The position numbers and the translations under genes were made by a program. From assembly GCF_000003815.2 (NCBI RefSeq), contig NC_049997.1, positions 15,705,373-15,769,372 on the forward strand: a stretch of 64,000 bases of DNA, written 5' to 3'. How positions within the stretch are numbered: position 1 is the stretch's first letter; each line of letters begins with the position of its first letter. Source of the stretch: Branchiostoma floridae. Taxonomy: Eukaryota > Chordata > Leptocardii > Amphioxiformes > Branchiostomatidae. Below, in pieces: positions 33,821 through 61,589 of the stretch. The notes beneath the pieces are model-generated. The model worked only from the letters and a program-made list of their open reading frames with translations, searched no databases and was not told the origin of the DNA.

Positions 33821-36107
33821 CTGTGTGATGGTGGCATAGAACGGTCAATGTTACCCAGAATGCAATACAACTGCACAGCAGGAAAAAGAGGTGACGAGGC
33901 AGCTCCCAGCATTCAATGCATGACAGACAAGAAGCTGAGAAAAGTGTTTTGTTACTTTTATACGGAAAATTCGCGAAAGCAATAGCAAGAAGAAGAAAAA
34001 AATACATGCTCCGAGCAAGATGATAAGACAACGCAAACTCTTTGTGAAGCGGATACGCCATTTAAACTTAAAAAAAGCAAAAAGTGAGGAAGGCGCCTTT
34101 TCCTACGCAGAGACATCCAACGGCGCCAACAAATCGCCTCTTGCCTGTACTCTGCTATCTCAATCGTCACCATCGGTTCCTGACCGCCCTGCTCATAAAT
34201 ATTTATGACCACTCCTTATATATGCGAGACCCCTTTTGAAAACTGAAAGGCCTATTCTCTGATTGGCTGACAGCTGGTTTGTGGCGACACCCACAGGAAT
34301 TGATGGTGACGGTTGAAATAGCAGTGTACAGACAAGAGGCAGTTTGCTAGCGCCGTTGGATGTCTCTGCGTATGAGAGTGAGAAGACGTTGATCAGAAAA
34401 GCCACGACACATGCAAGTTGCTATGGCTCTACATAACAGTGTGAGCGGAAACTAACCGTGAGGGGGACAACCGGGGCTAATTGATTCATTCAAGTGCTGT
34501 CAGTGCTCATCGCATCTTCTACGCGTATTTTCAGACACTTGTATTCCCCCCCATAAAATCGTTCAACAAAATGAATGCAAATTTGCAACAGTGTTTTTGC
34601 CGGTGCGTCAGCACCGGCTTTGAGACAGGAGAAGCGGGTGCATGGATCCATGGATGGATCGGTCGATTTAACCAAACCCCTCTAATAGCCCTTCTATACG
34701 CCCTAAACCCCTCTAATAGCCCTTCTATACTCCCGAGCGGACTACAGCACGGTACCTATGGAGCAGTACCTATTAATTAGATCGTGGGTTCGAACCCCAC
34801 TTGCTAAGATTTTTTTTCTTTGTTAGACTAATGTCATGTAGTGTTTTTTTAATAGAAGAAAGACCAATTCAGTAATTCGATTTTTAAAAACTCTTTTTTT
34901 CGTGTGATTTTGTTTAACATCCAGGCTTTTTCCAAAATACGCACCGGCCAGCTTTTTTCAGAAGCTTTCTTGTTACCTCCGTGTCAACAGAGGCATTGCT
35001 TTATCTGATGTTGGTAGTTGGTGTTGATATGCGTTCGCGAGTATACGAATAGTGCAGAGTAGCAACCGTTGTATTAGGCTACAGTGGTGTAATAGGATAT
35101 TTGGGGAATTGAAAGAACGGTTTGGCTCCATGACCAGCGTAATGACATCGTGGTAACATGTAAAATATGAGTTTGACACCATGCATGGTCCCATTGTGCT
35201 TTGCGAGCTTGGTATTCATTTGCGCACCACCTAGCGATTTGCAAATAAACTACTCCCAAACAAAAACACAATTATATGTGAGTTACCTTTCGAATGCAAA
35301 ACGCTCCATGCATATACAGGGGCAAAGTTGGTTACATAGGGGACATTAAGATCGTTTCCATTTATATCGACAGTTTTTTCTATGGCTCACAATATTACAA
35401 TTATTTACAGATAGGTGTTTGCAATATCAAGTAAAGATAATTATCATTTTGCCATCTTTATTATCTCATCGTCACCAACTGGCCATTGCTTTAATATTCC
35501 AATCTGACTATATGGAATATGATATATCGTATATATATTCTTGTCCCTTCATGAAATTTGTAGGTAAATTCAAGTAGATCTGGAATTTGCACATTGTGCA
35601 AATACTAGTATGCAACTACATGAAAATGTGCAGTTAGAAGGTAAAAATAGAAATAAATAAAAGTGCCATATAATGATGAATATATTTGCCCATATCTTTG
35701 CACTTGTGGCTATTTTATAAATAGCTTGAACAGGTCAATATACTTGTGTTGAAAATAAGGTTCTTATAAACACAGCCTTATTTTCCCAAATATAAATTTC
35801 TCGCAGTACATTGAAAACTGATCGCACCTCCACTAGAAAGCGTGCAGAATTTGTGACAGAAAGTTCTTATATCGTTAGAAAATCTATTATAGATAGAGTC
35901 AAATTTTAAAGATCTTTCAATAAGTATCAGCTACTTAGCTTGTGTCGTCGTAAGGAGTAAAGCTTTAAAGTTATTAGTTTAAGGAATGGTGATTTGAATA
36001 TTAAAATCTGTATTAGATGCGAACAGTAATGAATGAGTTCAAGAAATAGTCGCTAGGTGGCGTGCGTGATTGGTGACAGAAATTGAGTCTAACTGAATAC
36101 TAGTAGT
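33821..36107. other. Non-coding DNA with one foldback element
   Basis: Inverted arms at about 34102-34175 and 34298-34372 (AGAGACATCCAACGGCGCCAA / GCGCCGTTGGATGTCTCTGC) define a foldback element of about 275 bp. A tRNA T-arm-like GTGGGTTCGAACCCCAC lies at 34782-34798 without a matching acceptor stem. A direct repeat CCCCTCTAATAGCCCTTCTA occurs twice around 34677-34730. Nothing else is recognised. Confidence 0.55.
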
Positions 36108-51096
<14,989 letters not shown>

Positions 51097-51892
51097 CGAA
51101 GACGACCCGGAAAAACCGGCTGGACAAAAACAATCTGTAAAGGTGGTGGCGGGTGATAGTGAAGACGTGTCTTGTCATGCGCAGAAAGACAGGTGCAACA
51201 ATGGGAGGAGGGGTCAGAGGTGACGTCATAACAGCTGATACCACTGTCACAGGTGGGTGAATCCTCATAATTTGACGGTGTCTGTACTGATCTCCGAGCA
51301 GATACGAGGATCCGGTTCGTTGTTTTTGAAACACGTTTTTCGCGTGTTTTCGCAACATATTACCGTCAGGTTATGTTTTCGGTAGCGTGTAATATGTGTT
51401 TTTAATTGCGGAAGGACAGCATAACTATAAAAGACATGGATGGATTGTATTGATATTTGGTTGTCGGTAAGTATTGATTATGCCTTGATATAGTTAGATT
51501 TTTGGCTGCCTAGTGACTTGTTACGTTACTGCAGCAGAACTTCTTGTTTTGATTTCTCGAGTTCTTACAGCTGTAGTGGTGTAGATTGGCCCCCTAGCGA
51601 CTATTTTGAAACTACAGGATCTGGTTTAGTCTTCGACTCTGAAAGAAAATAACTCACTACTTTTGAATTCTACATTAGTATATTTTTTAAAAATATTTTT
51701 GGGAAATATATGGCATAAATTTCGCATATTTTACTGCTGCTTTGAACGATTTATTGTATGGTCTAAAGCCATTTTCTTTTGAAACAGCAAAAAAATTGAA
51801 GCGCATGTAAATGTCACACGTAAAATTCAATTAACATGGCCTAAACTACCAATAGCATTTAATAAAAGAAACGTGCATAAGAATTTTTCATG

Positions 51893-51898
51893 TTTATT
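51893..51898 (-). terminator. Candidate PRDM4 polyadenylation signal
   Basis: TTTATT on the plus strand reads AATAAA on the minus strand, about 1.55 kb past the PRDM4 stop and before the CMAS B first exon. Assigned by position only. Confidence 0.35.
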
Positions 51899-53448
51899 GA
51901 CAAAAAATAGAATTCTACAAAACATATCTGTACACTAATTGCGTGAATATTATTAATATTCAAAATGATTCACAAAAAGTTACTTGCATGTAATAAATAC
52001 TTAGAAGTCTATAAAACTAGAACTTAAGTACAATTATAGATAATTTACTATCCAGCTCAAATGTAAAAGCAATGGGCAATTTTGGGAAAACACTTTATCT
52101 TAATAAACATAAGTTAAGTGTATTTAAGTCAATTAAAGATTACCCCCTACCCAGTTTTTTTGCCGTGGAAATGCTTGAAATTTCAAAAATAATTCAGTAT
52201 CTACACTTTCATACAAATCATAATGTACTATAAATGACCAAATAAGTAAAAATGCACTGTGTATAGCTATGCATTATAATATCAAAAGTGATTTTTCCAC
52301 TTTCATTAGTATGTGCAATATGTATAATTACATGATAATATTATTGTGTTCTGTTGCAGTAATGGATAAAAATAAACATATTGGAAGAAAAATTCTTCAA
52401 AGAAATAATTCCTTTGAGGAAAAATGAAACATTCAAGTCTACATAAATTTTATGCAAAAAACAAGAATGTTATTATTGAAATTGTAGTTTGGCATATACT
52501 AGCATTGGATCACAATTGTTAAAAAAACAAACAGAAGCTCCAATATGGTGCTTTGATATTAAGGCATAACCCTTAGCTATGTGCCCTGATTAATATTAAT
52601 AATTGTCATTCTCTATAATATCAGTCAAAACTTTCATTCCTACACTTAGACAAGTCAGTTCCAACACTCAAATCTTTTATTCGTTACAACGAATAATGAT
52701 ATGCGGCCTTAGACACTTGAATAGATTTGCTCTTGAGGAACAATTAAGTACAGTGCATTTTACTCCAAAGTTCCCACAGTTTAGTTTCTGTACCTTGTTT
52801 GGCATTGACAAATTTTAAGCAACAATTGCTGTATTTAAACTGTATCAAGCCAATTGAAGTAAAATGTTTTTTTCTTGCTACAAAATAAGAAAAATTCCTT
52901 TAAAAGCCCCTTACACATAGCCTGGGTACCATCCGGATAGTAGTTCGCTCCTATGTTAGCTTCTGCTATCCGTCTGGAGACGTGCGCATTCAAACCGTCT
53001 GGTGCTAACATCAGTTAATAAGCGAATCAAGGAATAGGTTCTAGAGCGCTCGTTCGATGAGGTCCTCCCGCAGACGGAAAGCTTGTCCGTTGTTGGAACG
53101 CCTGTTCGGACGATCGCTTGAAACCATTCCATAATTCGCTCATATGTGGGGACCAATCAGCGCCTGCTTCCAGAATTTGGACGATTCCAGACGTTTAGAT
53201 GGTCCGCGTTCCCAGACGGAAACACAGAGAAGCGACTGTATATAGTAAATAATGAACGCCAGAGCGAACTACTTTCCGGATGGTACCCAGGCTTACCCAA
53301 CTTACACAATTATAACCTTCAAATGTAGTACTTTTTACCACTCATCAAGCAGACTTATTCATGACTAACTACCAACCATGGTCTAGAGAAGGCCGGGAGG
53401 TCATAGTCGACTATGTGCGAATAAGGTTTAAACTATTGGTGGCAATTG
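51899..53448. other. Probable PRDM4 3' UTR and flank
   Basis: AT-rich DNA downstream of the PRDM4 stop. It contains the foldback element at 52920-53292. No ORF of note is present. Confidence 0.35.
52920..53292. mobile_element. Foldback element with GCCTGGGTACC ends
   Basis: The left end GCCTGGGTACCATCCGGATA, followed by GTAGTTCGCTC, mirrors the right end GAGCGAACTAC...TCCGGATGGTACCCAGGC. About 373 bp. Probably lies in the PRDM4 3' UTR. Confidence 0.85.
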
Positions 53449-56400
53449 CTATCTTTGTTGTTGAACTTCGACCTCTGACACTGGTGTGACCTGTTGACCT
53501 TGAATGATGACCTGGGGCATGAGGCCGCCGGTCGTGTTCACAATGTTCGGTACGATGGGAACAGGCATTACAATCCCTCCATTGTTGTTCCCATTGCATA
53601 TCAAGTCATTGCTGTCTACCATTTGAACTCCATGTTGTTCAGCGCCCCCTAACAGATCAGTCGGGAACTGCAGTGCTGATGCACGAGTCTTAGTGTTTTG
53701 TCTCCTTTGCTGCTTCTTGGAGGTTTTACCACGGGTGACATCAACGTTTTGAGTCGGTCCCCCATTAGGGGCCATCTCGGAAATGACTACGCGGACAACG
53801 TCCGTATTCTGCTGTGCGTTTCGTCCTTTGCACGCTTTCTTGTGCCTGTTAAGGTGGTATTTCGTAAAGAACGCTTTGTTACAACGGTCGCAGGGGAAGT
53901 TGCGTTCGCCCGTGTGGGACTTCATGTGTTTTTTTAGGTGCTGCAGACGCCAGAAGATCTTGCCACATTCCTCACACTTGACCTCGCGGTCTCTCGTGTG
54001 CATGTACATGTGCTGCTTGACGTCAGACTGTCGCGAGAACATCTTGTCACAAAACTGGCACTTCATCTGAAAATAAGATATAAAAGGATTTTATATAGTA
54101 CGGAACAAGTATCTGAAATTCCTTGCTTATTTCCATTCAATACCAACCTTAACACATCAAGGCCATTTTCACTAGATGGCAATTGTGCTGCGGCCTTGCT
54201 GTGACCAAACATGGGTTTGTGTTTTCCCTGAAATCATACTTGAAATATCATGGAAAATGCAAAAGACTGAAAGGCAACAAAACACACAAACCTTAAAGAT
54301 TTGTTTTATATCTACAAAATTTCAGGTGTGATCTGTCAAATTTCAGGTTCAGGCATGGTCACAACAAGGTCTCCAACCAAGTACTTATTTCATTGGTTAG
54401 CTGTGAAATCTAAAAGTGAAGGGCAGTCATATGAATGGCTATATTATAGATACAGATACAGAAACAGGTAAAATTAGATCCATGGAAATGTAATTTTCTC
54501 ATGCTCACCTTCTTCTCACCAGTATGAGTGACCATGTGTGACAGTAGGTGAGCCTTTTGCCGGAACGTCTTGTTACACACAGAACAGGCATGCTTCTTCA
54601 CTCCTGGAAAAAAAACATGGTGAATGTAGCTGTTACTTAAACATTTAAGTAAAAGTCTTTCTAATGGTTTATGGTACGTGTATAAAGGGGCACTCATCAA
54701 TTTTATATCCCTTGACTTATACACAGATACATGTACGATAGTACAATGCTCTCACTAGAATTTTTTTTCAGCGTAAAAGCATCTTAGTGCAGCAAAGCCA
54801 CATGGTAACCAATGCATGTGTAAGCATTGTGGGGGGTCTGGGGGAATCCTACCCCTAAAAATTATTTTTTTAATGCAAAAAATCATTTATGATGAAAAAA
54901 GCATCTATACACATACAAACATGACTAGAAAATGCATGCATTGGGTAGGGTCTGCATGGGTTTAGTGTGTCCCATATTGCTTCAAAAACACATGCTTATA
55001 AAAAGTGAAATTCTGCAAAAGTCAGCTGAGTATGCATTCATCAATACATCGTCTACTAGCATTGAAAAATAACACACGAGACTTCCTTCTGGAATTAAGT
55101 ACCCCCTTAAGAAGTTAGGAAGACTTGTCTTACCTGTGTGTATTGTGAGATGAGTTCTTAAGTTGCTGGGATCTGTAAAGGTTTTCTCACAGTAGTTACA
55201 CTTGTGAGGTTTCACTTTGGTGTGCACCATTATATGTACCTGTGGAGAAGAATAAAAACTTAGTCTAGTAACTTGAAATCGACATTATTTAATACTAGTA
55301 CAACATACATTAATGACAGTTAGATATTCAGATAGAACATAGCATAATTAATACAAATTAAATGAATACAGAAACTGAATAAATCCTCTAAAGAGCAAGA
55401 TATTTTTCCTATGAAAGGTTAAGTGAATCCTATCTGAAAAAGATGTAACTGAGACTATTCAGAAAGTTTAATATATCATTATTTTAAGTCCATTATATTA
55501 GGGAAATTTCCCTAGCTCTGTACAATGAACTGATTCACAGGACCACAACTTCTTGGTTAAGAACTGAATGAACTACACACTTCTACCGAAAATACTCCAG
55601 ACAGAAGCTCTGAGAAAGGTGTCTGATAGACACCAAAACGTAAGCAAGTAAGTTCAACATGGTTGTGTACAAGAATTCTGTTATATCCTTAGATTCTAAC
55701 ACACTACTGTTACAAAATTACACAAAATTACCATATTGCGGCAAAAAAGTTTGGGAACATGTACACCCAACAATTTTCCTTTACCTGAAGTTTGCTTGAA
55801 GAGGTAAAGGCACGCTCACACAGGTCACACTTCCACTTGCGACCGGTCATGTCCGGGTGAGCGTACTTGGTGTGTCGGCCCAGAGCACCGAGGTCCGCAA
55901 ACTGGCGCTCACAGCTGCAGCACTTGTAAGACTGCTCTGGCTTGCTTGTAACGCCTGGGTAACAATAAGACAAAAAAAATGCCATCTTGTATTACAAAGC
56001 TTGAAAGTTCATTGTGTTGGTAAAAAAAAATCATCCTAATTTTTTATGTAATTTCCAACACAAAGAAAACCAGCATTATGATCTAATGCTTAATATCTAT
56101 ATTAGTGATACAAAGTTTTTTAATCTACATTTCTAAGTTTTCTATTAGCATTTGAGAAAAAAAGTATGGAAGTTTGGGACTAGTCCACTACCAGCTCTTC
56201 TATCTTGAAAGTGGTACCTTTGGCTTTAAGTCACATCTGAGAAGATATACACAACTGGGGCTAAAGGTGGGCTCAATTTCAACTGAGTGAGAAAATTGAG
56301 TGAAAAATTTCTTTGCCAATATGCGGGGATGCAAATTGGATGCAAACTGAACTTAAGCCTACATTCCTACCGGTAAGTTTTGCATAGTTCCCAGCGACCC

Positions 56401-59400
56401 CCATGAGAAGTTCGTCCCCCTCGGCTATGTTCTTCCTGGAAGTGAAGAAGATGTAACCACCCCCTTCCCCCCCCCCCCCACACACACCAGGTTCTGTTTT
56501 CCTACCTGTTAGTTTTGCATAGTTCCCAGCAAACCACATGAGAAGTTCTTCCCCCTCTGCTATGTCCTTACAGGAAGTGAAGAAGATGTCCCCCCCCCCC
56601 CACACACACACACCTTATTCTGTTTTCCTACCTGTTAGTTTTGCATAGTTCCCAGCAAACCACATGAGAAGTTCGTCCCCCTCGGCTATGTCCTTACAGG
56701 AAGTGAAGAAGATGTCCCCCCCACACTGGTGTGCCACCAGGTTCTGTTCCAGCGACGTTCGCGCACGTTTCACGAACATCATCCAGTTGGCCTCGTTCTC
56801 ATCTCTCGCATCAATAAAATGACTGGAGCGCTCGTCTCTAAAAATCTGGAAAGAGCAATAAATAAAAAATCATTTAAAAAACTAAATCAACTGGATTGCT
56901 TCTTTCTCAAAATCTGAAATGTGTGTATTACAATTTCATTTGTTAAACGGTCATTGTAGTCAAAATTAAGTTGAAATCAAGTACAATTTCAATGTTTTTG
57001 TTAAACTTTGTAGGCAAGTATTCCTATAGTTGCATTGTTGAAAATTATTACAAAATCATCATTCTTACAACTGTTTTAGTTTGTTACAAACATTGTCATG
57101 ACATTCTTTTATTCTACTTAAATTGTTTTAATACATTGTTGCCATATCATAACCCAATAACGTAACACAATAATTGAGTATTCTACAATTATGCATCTAA
57201 GTTTGCTTTTACACTTAGTAACAGTTTTCTAGATTTTGGAGAAAATAAGTACAAAAAAAAAATAGCTAATAGAATTGTAATTATTTTCAGTTCTACATGC
57301 ATGTAAAACGACAATTGCTCACCTCCCACATATTGGTCCAGTCAGACTCACTCTCCACATCTGACTTCTTCACAATCTTACCCTGAAGAGGACCAAACTG
57401 GGTTCTGGCTTGGATGGCTGTTCTAGTAAATACCCCTGAAAAAGGTTTGAACAGTTGAGAACAAATTCAAACTTATACAATAATCCAAAAGAACACACAA
57501 AATCTCTAAGTTTGGTCACTAACTATTGCAAAATTTAATAAGGTCATTAGAGCAAGCAACACCCTGGGGAGTTTAATGCAATGTTTTAAATAATGAATCC
57601 CTTCCTTTGATTTGTTACTTATATTCTGAATAAAAGGAATTGTTTTTAGACTAAAATTATGTATGTGGCTCTGAATGGTTATATTTACATGTTTGTGAAA
57701 GCAAAACCTGTATTATTTTTTCCTTGGGACACAACAGGGTTGTAGCCAGCCTGAAATCATTTTCAGTCCCCTTGATTTTGAATGGGAATCCTATCGAGCA
57801 CCGAAGGCATGGCGTGACATTGCGCGTCATTTCTAGGGGGTCTGGGTCCCAGAAAATTTTTAAATCAAGACTCTCTGAAACACTATGTCCAGCATTTGAG
57901 GTGCAAATTTTGCTTGTAGACTAAGATGTTCAATGGCATCTGTTTTGGTGAAGAAGAACACATGGGTTTCAGTTTTTTTTATATCTTTACATATCAATTT
58001 TTGTCTGTCCCAGGGGACGGAATGGGGAAAACTTTTTTCAGTCCCCAGCTGCAAAATTCCTTCAAAGGACTGAAGGACAGGTGCTGGCTACAACCCTGGG
58101 ACATAATCTTAGTTTGAAAATGAAAAAAAAAATGGACATGCAAATCCGAGAAGCAACAAATAAAATTGGCATGGCTTTACCTGTTCCTGAAGTAGTGATA
58201 TTAGAAGGTTGAAGAGCCAGGTCCCTGGGTAGAGTCATTCTGGCATGGGACTCTATAGGTGTGTCCTGTACCATGTTAGGTACTCCATGGAGGGTACATA
58301 CAGTAGGGTAGGCCTTCTCACAACTTACACACCCTGGGCGTAGGAAAACAAGAAAATTTAGTTTTATCTAAATGCACAATTTACATTACTGCATACAAAT
58401 AATTACTATGTAACAGTACAATATAGAAGTGACATAAATATACATGTAGATACAAATGCAATACCTTTCAACATGTATTATGTATTAAAAGCTCACAGTG
58501 AGTTTTAAAGAATTATATAATTACAGGACATTGTGCATGTATTTTTTTTTTCCTTTTTTTTTTTTTACTCAATGGTCACCACGTAACAAGGCCATGAAGG
58601 CCACTCAACAAGGTTACAGGTTACATGATTGGAACTGTAACAGCAACTCTTTGCCCTAGGTCAGAAACATAATGATGTATGCAATAAAGGAAAAGTTAAA
58701 ATTTTGCTAGTAGGTAACATCTTTTAAACTATTCCACCCTGTGAGGGTAGAAGCTGATTGTAAAAAAATATGATTTTGGAAATGGTCAGATGCTTTAGAC
58801 AAATATATTTTAGTCAGTGTCACAGAGGAAAGCTGGTAAGGTTTTATACCTTACCTATGATCATCAAATGAGATGACGACAAATTCTAATAGTCTAATAG
58901 GAAAAAGTGGAGATGGGCGCTGCCCTATGCACCACCTGGTACAGAAATGAAATTTGAACTTACAGAAGTCTGTTTTGATTGGTTCGTTCAGTTCTTCCTC
59001 CAACTGCCTGGCGACTGCCTCGAGCGATCGTTCCCCGCTACCCACGGGAACGTGGTTCTGAATGGTTGGCTGGAGAAGTGATTCCAGTACACTGCACGTC
59101 GTGACCGTCAGGTTGTTTGAGTTTGGGAAAACGGAGATACTCGACATCGGGACTGTTGTCACATTCACGGTAGATGTGTTCCCTCCCTGGAAAAATTCAA
59201 ACAGATTCAATTTTATTGTTTACTGTAAATGCAGAAATATACGCAGAAGCTTTATGTTTTCACAATGGCCACATCTCCGCGAACTTAAAACCTCCGCACT
59301 GTTAAATTAATTTAGTTGGGAAAATGAAAATTGTCTTTCCTGGTTTAGGTTGCTTTTTTGTAAGTCCACCTTGTATTGTTGTGTCTTTTTTTAAAAATGA

Positions 59401-61561
59401 ATAAAGGTTATGTTTAAAAAAAAAAAAAAAAAAACTTAAAACCTCCATCGTAGTTTTTTACTAAAATCTATGGCTCTACAGCGAGCACTCCATTTTCCCG
59501 CTACCGCAGAAGGAAATTCCTGCGAACTTAAATACATTCACAGTACTGCTGCTGCATGTAAGAAGTTCCTAATATAGTATGATGATTTTAGCAGCAAGGT
59601 TGGCAGTAGGCTTAACTGCACTGACCTTATTGAACATTTTCAAAAGCGGAAACATTTTTGCTGCCTTGCAAAGATGAACATAAACATTGACATGTGGCTC
59701 TCCTATCTTGGAATGGAAGTGGTAACTGTGGCTTAATCAAATATGATTGCTCTACCTAAACTGCAACCTATGGTACAAACCTGCAGAATGTTTTGTTGGT
59801 TGACAACATGAGTGTTGATGGGAGGGAGGGCTGCTGTGCTGGTTGTTAGTGTGGTTGTTGCAGCGATGAGGGTGAGACTGGTCGTCAGTAAGTCTGAAGG
59901 GTTGACAGAAGACAGCAGTGATGATGGAAGGGTCTCTGACACAACTGGTAACTGAAGAGTCCCTGCAAGGCAGAAATGGACAAATTCGTGAGTGGATCAA
60001 ACCATTCTGGCCAAAAATGGAGTAGGTAATTTCCCGAGCAGCCTCGTAATCCCTGCTTCACCTATTGAGTCCGTGAAGTCAAGCTTGCCTATTAAGCTAA
60101 TTATGTTTCTGACTAATAAGGAGAAGAGATGCTGCTACAGTTATCGCTATGGGCGCCGCTCTTCATCTTCGTGATGGTAACATCAGGCCCAACGAAGTTG
60201 AGAGAGGTTTTTCCCACTATTTTCATTACTTGGTACATCCCTATTAGGCACTACAAACATTGGCTTAAGATGGATCAAATAATTATAAATGGCATATATA
60301 TCATTCATATATTCTTGAATAGAGAGACTCTTTAGAGAGACTATACACTTATTTCCACTGATGTTTTGTTGACAATTTGTCACCTTCTTCAGGGCAATTC
60401 TGACTGGTTCACATTGTACTGCAGCATAGGTGTCGCTGCTTTCAGATGCAATGATCCTAAATTTATCCCGAAATCCTACTCCAAGACCCAGAAAATTAAA
60501 CTGGGCATGGGATGGTTTCAGCAAGGTATGATTATCAAATATAATCACCAGACGACATTTGTCGGAGAGAAGTGATGTCCAGTGTGAGACTCTTGTCCAG
60601 CCCCACCGGCGTGTTCTGGACACTGGTCAGGTTGTTGACCATCGGCCTCTCCAGAGGGAACAACATGGGGATGGTGGTGGTCAGTCCTGAGCTCAGAGTG
60701 ACCGGGATGTTGGCTATGGACACAGGAATTCCTGAAGAAGAGATCACATGATAGGTAAATTTTATTTATCTAATAGTAGTACATACTTAATTTTTGACAT
60801 TCTTCTTTCTTGGGGTTATGATGAACTTATCAATTTCAGGAAGTCTATGGCACACACCGCCTTTGTTCAGGGATAGTTGTAAAGCTCTGATGTAGATGGC
60901 TTCTAAAATCCCTCTAGCAAGAAAGTCTGGCTCTACAAGTAAGTCCAAGATTTTAACTTTGTCCAGTGAGACCGAATGACTCGGTGATTCTATATGTATA
61001 TGTTGGGAAACTTCTGAGGTTGTTGAACTCTGGAGTTTGTGCTCAAGGAACCTGGTCTTGAGTGATCTTTCAGTCTCCCCAATGTAGGTTTCCTTATATA
61101 TATAATTATAATTACAAGGGCCTCCAAACAGAGACAATGGCATGGGCACCATAGACTTCTTGCAACTTATGATTATGATCCACTGCTCACTGAGTTCTAT
61201 CTGCATCACGTGATGTTTATGGCAGTAGCCAGGATTGTTCATTCCTTGACAAAACTGCTGCAGTTCAGTCGAAAATGTGCATGTGGGTGAGTCAAATTTT
61301 TGTGTTGGAAATTACAGTTAACTAGTGCAAGATTGACTTCTACTAGTATTTATACCAACACAGATGAACTTTCAATTTAAGTTAACATGATGTTTAAAGA
61401 AATCATTCGTAATAAAACAACAAATACTACAAATCAACTAGCTTACCTGTTCCAGATGGTGCCTGAGGAATTGTGGGAAGGGTCACATGACTGGTGCCGA
61501 TGACGTTGCTGGCAGAGTTGCCAAGATGTTCCAAATTGATGGTGGACAGGGAGTCATTCAT
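53449..61561 (-). CDS. PRDM4: PR/SET-domain zinc finger protein PRDM4
   Basis: Eleven coding exons on the minus strand: 61447-61561 (its acceptor extends the exon to 61588), 60549-60731, 59781-59962, 58964-59186, 58181-58333, 57323-57435, 56632-56845, 55785-55954, 55134-55239, 54509-54603 and 53449-54066. Phases all agree and give about 723 residues (human 801). The N-terminal third is Ser/Thr-rich. A zinc knuckle C-x2-C-x7-C-x2-H (WCVSCEKAYPTVC) lies near 234, followed by DTPIESHARMTLP, which matches PRDM4. The PR/SET domain is near 285-393 (RTQFGPLQG, NWMMFVKRAR, EQNLVAHQ, DELLMWFAGNYA). Seven C2H2-type fingers follow; the last is C2HC (KYHLNRHKKACKG). Finger strings DPSNLRTH, QKAHLLSHMV and KYHLNRH match PRDM4 specifically. 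Known PRDM4 is a nuclear regulator linked to PRMT5 and p75NTR. The tail is Gln-rich (EVEVQQQR). Confidence 0.92.
56371..56632. repeat. Two extra copies of the PR-domain exon 3' end
   Basis: Just downstream of the PRDM4 exon 56632-56845, its last ~90 bases plus the donor are repeated twice, with pseudo-donors at about 56505 and 56370. The copies read IFFTSCKDIAEGEELLMWFA and IFFTSRKNIAEGDELLMGVA. Each starts at a GTGTG...GGGGGGG run that matches the CAGTGTGGGGGGGAC inside the real exon. No good acceptor precedes them. Confidence 0.85.
58542..58672 (-). mobile_element. SINE 3' end, antisense
   Basis: A poly(T) run, then CTCAATGGTCACCACGTAAC, AAGGCC and AACTGTAACAGCAACTCTTT, is the inverse of the tail of the SINE at 48441-48926. 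5'-truncated, in a PRDM4 intron. Confidence 0.85.
59221..59545. mobile_element. MITE family C, copy 3, with insertion
   Basis: TACTGTAAATGCAGAA at the left and AAATACATTCACAGTA at the right, with interior CTCCGCGAACTTAAAACCTC. Interrupted at 59296-59432 by a poly(A)-tailed sequence. In a PRDM4 intron. Confidence 0.8.
59296..59432 (+). mobile_element. Poly(A)-tailed retro-insertion
   Basis: About 137 bases end in AATAAAGGTTATGTTT plus a run of about 20 A. They are flanked on both sides by AACTTAAAACCTCC, a 14-base target duplication. This is the hallmark of LINE-driven retrotransposition. The source transcript is unknown. Confidence 0.75.
59986..60141 (+). mobile_element. SINE internal fragment
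   Basis: GTGGATCAAACCATTCTGGC, TAATTTCCCGAGCAGCC, CCTGCTTCACCTATTGAGTC and GCTGCTACAGTT match the body of the SINE at 48441. Head and tail are missing. Confidence 0.75.
60787..61130 (-). mobile_element. GIY-YIG endonuclease remnant of a Penelope-like element
   Basis: The minus frame contains YKETYIGETERSLKTRFLEH, then a helix-rich stretch and RGILEAIYIRALQLSLNKGG. This is the GIY-YIG fold pattern (YIGET, R-x3-H, Glu in the EAIYI helix) of the C-terminal domain of Penelope-like retroelements. The reverse transcriptase part is absent. It sits in the first PRDM4 intron, beside family P sequence (61140-61380). Confidence 0.75.
61140..61380. mobile_element. Foldback repeat family P, copy 3
   Basis: It shares ATGATCCACTGCTCACTGAG, CATTCCTTGACAAAACTGCT, CAGTTCAGTCGAAAATGTGC and the end CAACACAGATGAACTT with 28725-29062 and 39160-39395. 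Its proximity to the GIY-YIG remnant links the family to Penelope-like elements. Confidence 0.6.
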
Positions 61562-61589
61562 GGTGCATCGTTTGTGTCAACACTCGGGC

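Noticed and set aside
34782-34806. Possible tRNA gene (GTGGGTTCGAACCCCAC)
   Set aside because: A T-arm is present but no complementary acceptor stem or convincing A-box lies at the right distance. Probably a SINE fragment or chance.
53698-54204. Plus-strand ORFs at 53.7-54.2 kb
   Set aside because: They lie opposite the PRDM4 zinc finger exon and have no recognisable features.
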